Assembly: GCF_000236165.1 (NCBI RefSeq)
Contig: NZ_CM001373.1
Coordinates: 2,178,231 to 2,242,230 of the forward strand
Direction of reading: 5' to 3'
Source of the DNA: Fluoribacter dumoffii NY 23
GTDB lineage: Bacteria > Pseudomonadota > Gammaproteobacteria > Legionellales > Legionellaceae
Length of the DNA: 64,000 nucleotides
The translations under genes and the position numbers were made by a program. Under the pieces are notes generated by a model. That model saw only the letters and a program-made list of their open reading frames with translations, did not search any database and was not told where the DNA came from. Position 1 is the stretch's first letter. Each line of letters begins with the position of its first letter. Positions 61,925-64,000 of this stretch are shown one piece after another.

Positions 61925-62596
61925 ATGCATCTTAGACATAATTTAATATTGGCGGTCACTGCAATTTACCTTATAGTAGACTTTGCTTATAGGAAGATAA
62001 GTAAATTTTTCTTGGCCCAGCGCGTTACTAAAATCAACAAAGCTCAAGCAGGTGTGCAAACTTTAAAGGGGAAAGTACAGAAATTTGATGCGTTCATTTT
62101 AGCTCCTTTATCGCAAAAATCCTGCTGTGGTTATTTGTATTTCGTCGTGGATAAATTTGATGATATAGATAAAATTGTCTATTCCGAAAATCAAGGACAA
62201 GATTTTATTTTGGATGATGGCACAGGTAGATGCTTAATTCGCTCTAGCCTAGCCGGCAATTTTTATAATACCAAACTTTGGCCACCTACTATTAGATTTA
62301 GTAATTATTCAAATCTTGAAGATGCTATTAAGTTTGATGATTTAAACAAAAATCCTTCAAATAAACGCTACCGTCATATGGAATATCGACGGCAAGAAGA
62401 AGAAATGCTTTATGTTGAAGGAGTATATCAACGTACCATCGGGAATTTGGATTTAGCTTTGCTAAGTTTAGATGGTGTCCTTGAGGATACAAACAGTGCA
62501 GCCTTAACCATAACACCTGCTTATTCGGGCTCAGAAGTTAATTCTTCTAATCGAGGTTATACCCTAGTTAAAATCTTAAATTTATTTGGGTTCTAG
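61925..62596 (+). CDS. GIDE-domain membrane protein (copy 2)
   Basis: A 223-residue paralogue of the preceding GIDE gene. The N-terminal helix (NLILAVTAIYLIVDFAY) is followed by the same blocks: GVQTLKGKVQKFDAFILAPLSQKSCCGYLYFV, FILDDGTGRCLIRSS, SNKRYRHMEYRRQEEEMLYVEGVYQR and a final LTITPAYSGSEV strand. The C-terminus LVKILNLFGF is hydrophobic and may dip into the membrane. It differs mostly in loops, so each copy may have its own partner. A repeat copy separates the pair, and it has its own promoter region. Confidence 0.7.
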   Translation: MHLRHNLILAVTAIYLIVDFAYRKISKFFLAQRVTKINKAQAGVQTLKGKVQKFDAFILAPLSQKSCCGYLYFVVDKFDDIDKIVYSENQGQDFILDDGTGRCLIRSSLAGNFYNTKLWPPTIRFSNYSNLEDAIKFDDLNKNPSNKRYRHMEYRRQEEEMLYVEGVYQRTIGNLDLALLSLDGVLEDTNSAALTITPAYSGSEVNSSNRGYTLVKILNLFGF

Positions 62597-62796
62597 CTGA
62601 GGGAAAACTTTAGAATCGTGAACGGTCAAAATTCTTGATTTGAACAGTATTATTAGGGATTTATGGAGTAATAAAACGGCCACCTAATGGCATCACAGAT
62701 TTATTGCTAATCATTCACCCTAAAGTCTGAAAGTAGCCTAACTATGTTTTACAATAGTATTTTAGAAAATATAAAGACAAATTTAAGGACACAAAC

Positions 62797-62861
62797 CAGC
62801 GAACAATTAGCATTCATCACAGCATTTGCTGGGCTTTTCAGCCCAACCTACGCTCGCTAAA
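62797..62861. repeat. Partial copy of the MITE-like element
   Basis: ACCAGCGAACAATTAGCATTCATCACAGCATTTGCTGGGCTTTTCAGCCCAACCTACGCTCGCT has lost its left end and part of the middle. Its GGGCT/AGCCC stem supplies the TGA stop of the leftward gene that ends at 62838. Confidence 0.65.
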
Positions 62862-63998
62862 TAGGGAGTGACTGTTTTGCATCGAAGATTTCAAAGTATG
62901 ATCTGTTAATACGTTTGTTTGAAAATACTGATCAATTCCTTTAGTAACCATGACATACTCTCCACTTTGGGTTAGCTGTTCCGCTTCAACAAGTTCCTGA
63001 GCAACCATAGGCCAGTTATCCTTTAAATTATTAACGGTTAAAGCAGTAATGTGTTGTTTCAACTCGAGAGCTTTGGGTACCTGGGGTATATCCACTAAGC
63101 TTACATTGAAAAAACCACGAAAGTAATTACGGGCTGATGCAACTCCTGTCCAAATCTTCTCCCCCAAATCAGTTTGAGTATAACTTCCTCTATTTTTTAT
63201 ATAGTTATTGAGAGAAAGGATGGCCAGGGTTTTAAATGTCATTAGCACTTGCTCTGCCATCTCAGCTGAATTATCAAGAGTACTGCTAGATAAATCTGAA
63301 TTATCAAAAATACTCATAGACAAAGGAATAGGTAATTGGGAAGTATTGAGTTCATCAGATGAAAGAGAGGCTTGCATATCAATCTCTGAAAGTATTGTCG
63401 TAGGGCTCATTTCGGCATTAAAAACCTCATCAATAGCCTCCTCCATGCCCTCCTCAACGATTTTGTTTTCTGATAAGCCCCCGATACAACTCATGGTCAA
63501 TTGCGCATTTTCTGCCTGTCTCCATTGCTGTGGGGTGGTCTTGCCAAAAATACTATTATATCCAATGTACGTTATTCCATGAATCTTTACTTCTCCAGGC
63601 GAGCCATCATGACCGTGGCGAAACCGGTAATTATAAGATGGGACCCTAACTTCTGGACCAATTTCCGTCAAACGGGGCCAAATAAAGTTATGTATTGGAT
63701 TTGATCCCGAAGAGCGGGTTGTGAGTGCATTATACATAGGGCTTCCTGTATCCTTAAGACCGTCAGAAAACACAATGTTTAACTGATCTAAAACATATGT
63801 TAAATCATCTACTGAGGCATAAATATCTTTATGGTGACTGGAGGGAAGAAAGTCCTGCATTGCTTTATCTATGGCACTTAGACTTAAAGGAGCATGAGCC
63901 ATAATATCAATACTGCCGTCCTCTTTACGGACATAATCTACAAGTTGGAGTGCGGGTAGATAAGCCTTTTGAATCATCTCTTCCACTTCTTCATAGGA
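62838..63998 (-). CDS. Unknown protein, 5' end beyond the window
   Basis: The frame runs from the window edge to TGA 62840-62838 (at least 386 residues). A GTG at 63986 is in frame but the frame is open to the edge, so the true start is probably outside. Recognisable stretches are HGHDGSPGEVKIHGITYIGYNS, EEGMEEAIDEVFNAEMSPTTI and LALSLNNYIKNRGSYTQ-like segments. No signal peptide can be judged. The C-terminal residues SERRLG are encoded by a MITE-like copy, which supplies the stop. The family is not recognised; an ADP-ribosyltransferase-like or effector role is conceivable but unsupported. Confidence 0.5.
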   Translation of the reverse strand, partial: SYEEVEEMIQKAYLPALQLVDYVRKEDGSIDIMAHAPLSLSAIDKAMQDFLPSSHHKDIYASVDDLTYVLDQLNIVFSDGLKDTGSPMYNALTTRSSGSNPIHNFIWPRLTEIGPEVRVPSYNYRFRHGHDGSPGEVKIHGITYIGYNSIFGKTTPQQWRQAENAQLTMSCIGGLSENKIVEEGMEEAIDEVFNAEMSPTTILSEIDMQASLSSDELNTSQLPIPLSMSIFDNSDLSSSTLDNSAEMAEQVLMTFKTLAILSLNNYIKNRGSYTQTDLGEKIWTGVASARNYFRGFFNVSLVDIPQVPKALELKQHITALTVNNLKDNWPMVAQELVEAEQLTQSGEYVMVTKGIDQYFQTNVLTDHTLKSSMQNSHSLFSERRLG

Positions 63999-64000
63999 AA

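Overview
The window reads as a chromosomal segment of a Legionella-type gammaproteobacterium. The grounds are AT-rich DNA, several genes that look like Dot/Icm effectors with eukaryotic-like domains (FAD monooxygenase with ankyrin repeats, DXD glycosyltransferase, F-box with a CaaX tail, a very large protease/phosphatase-like/HAD protein), two sites that fit the tandem cTTAAT PmrA box, an omptin, a secreted sedolisin, an Lcl-type C-terminal domain and an OXA-type class D beta-lactamase. No rRNA, tRNA, CRISPR array or transposase was seen. The species cannot be fixed from the sequence alone.

Layout. (1) 1-8.3 kb is an accessory or defence region: the 3' end of sngA, then sngB and sngC (a Shango-type anti-phage operon), a broken DUF3644 gene, a small HTH protein, an array of four 22-bp-spaced repeats, three 71-bp-spaced operator palindromes and a tripartite hipB-hipS-hipT toxin-antitoxin operon, followed by decayed coding fragments. 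(2) 8.3-15.1 kb holds an outer-membrane barrel, a glutaredoxin-MauE fusion facing a MerR regulator across a classic 20-bp-spacer MerR promoter, a GNAT acetyltransferase, an OPA-family transporter and a multipass membrane protein, with several copies of dispersed hairpin repeats between them. (3) 15.2-20.3 kb carries a FAD-monooxygenase/ankyrin protein and two secreted proteins, one cysteine-rich and one with an Lcl_C domain. (4) 20.5-29.4 kb is a mostly rightward stress, redox and metal block: P2-type cation ATPase, OsmC, thioredoxin TrxC, periplasmic cupin, VIT1/CCC1 transporter and RhlE, then a MetX-like hydrolase divergent from a LysR regulator.

(5) 29.6-36 kb has a DXD glycosyltransferase behind a PmrA-like box, a secreted GH16 glucanase, a helical putative effector and a PlsC-like acyltransferase. 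(6) 36-40.3 kb has a TipAS-like MerR regulator, the class D beta-lactamase, and a blaI-blaR-like pair whose sensor joins an M56 metallopeptidase to a PBP-type transpeptidase. Two abutting palindromes lie upstream of blaI. (7) 40.5-50.3 kb has a helical-repeat protein, a two-gene secretion unit (beta-propeller protein plus sedolisin), a small soluble protein, an omptin, a second TipAS-like regulator and an MHS-type MFS transporter. (8) 50.7-59.2 kb is the effector-rich core: a 2089-residue protein with a CE-clan cysteine protease domain, a PTP-like domain whose P-loop has lost its arginine, and a HAD-like domain; then a gene behind a PmrA box; then an F-box protein ending in CYLM. (9) 59.4-64 kb has a DUF423 protein, unknown proteins, two tandem GIDE-domain membrane proteins and four copies of a MITE-like repeat.

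The strongest leads are the multi-domain giant protein, the F-box/CaaX protein, the two PmrA-box candidates, the BlaR-PBP fusion with its twin operator, the phased operator arrays around hipBST, and the dispersed repeats that supply the stop codons of three genes.
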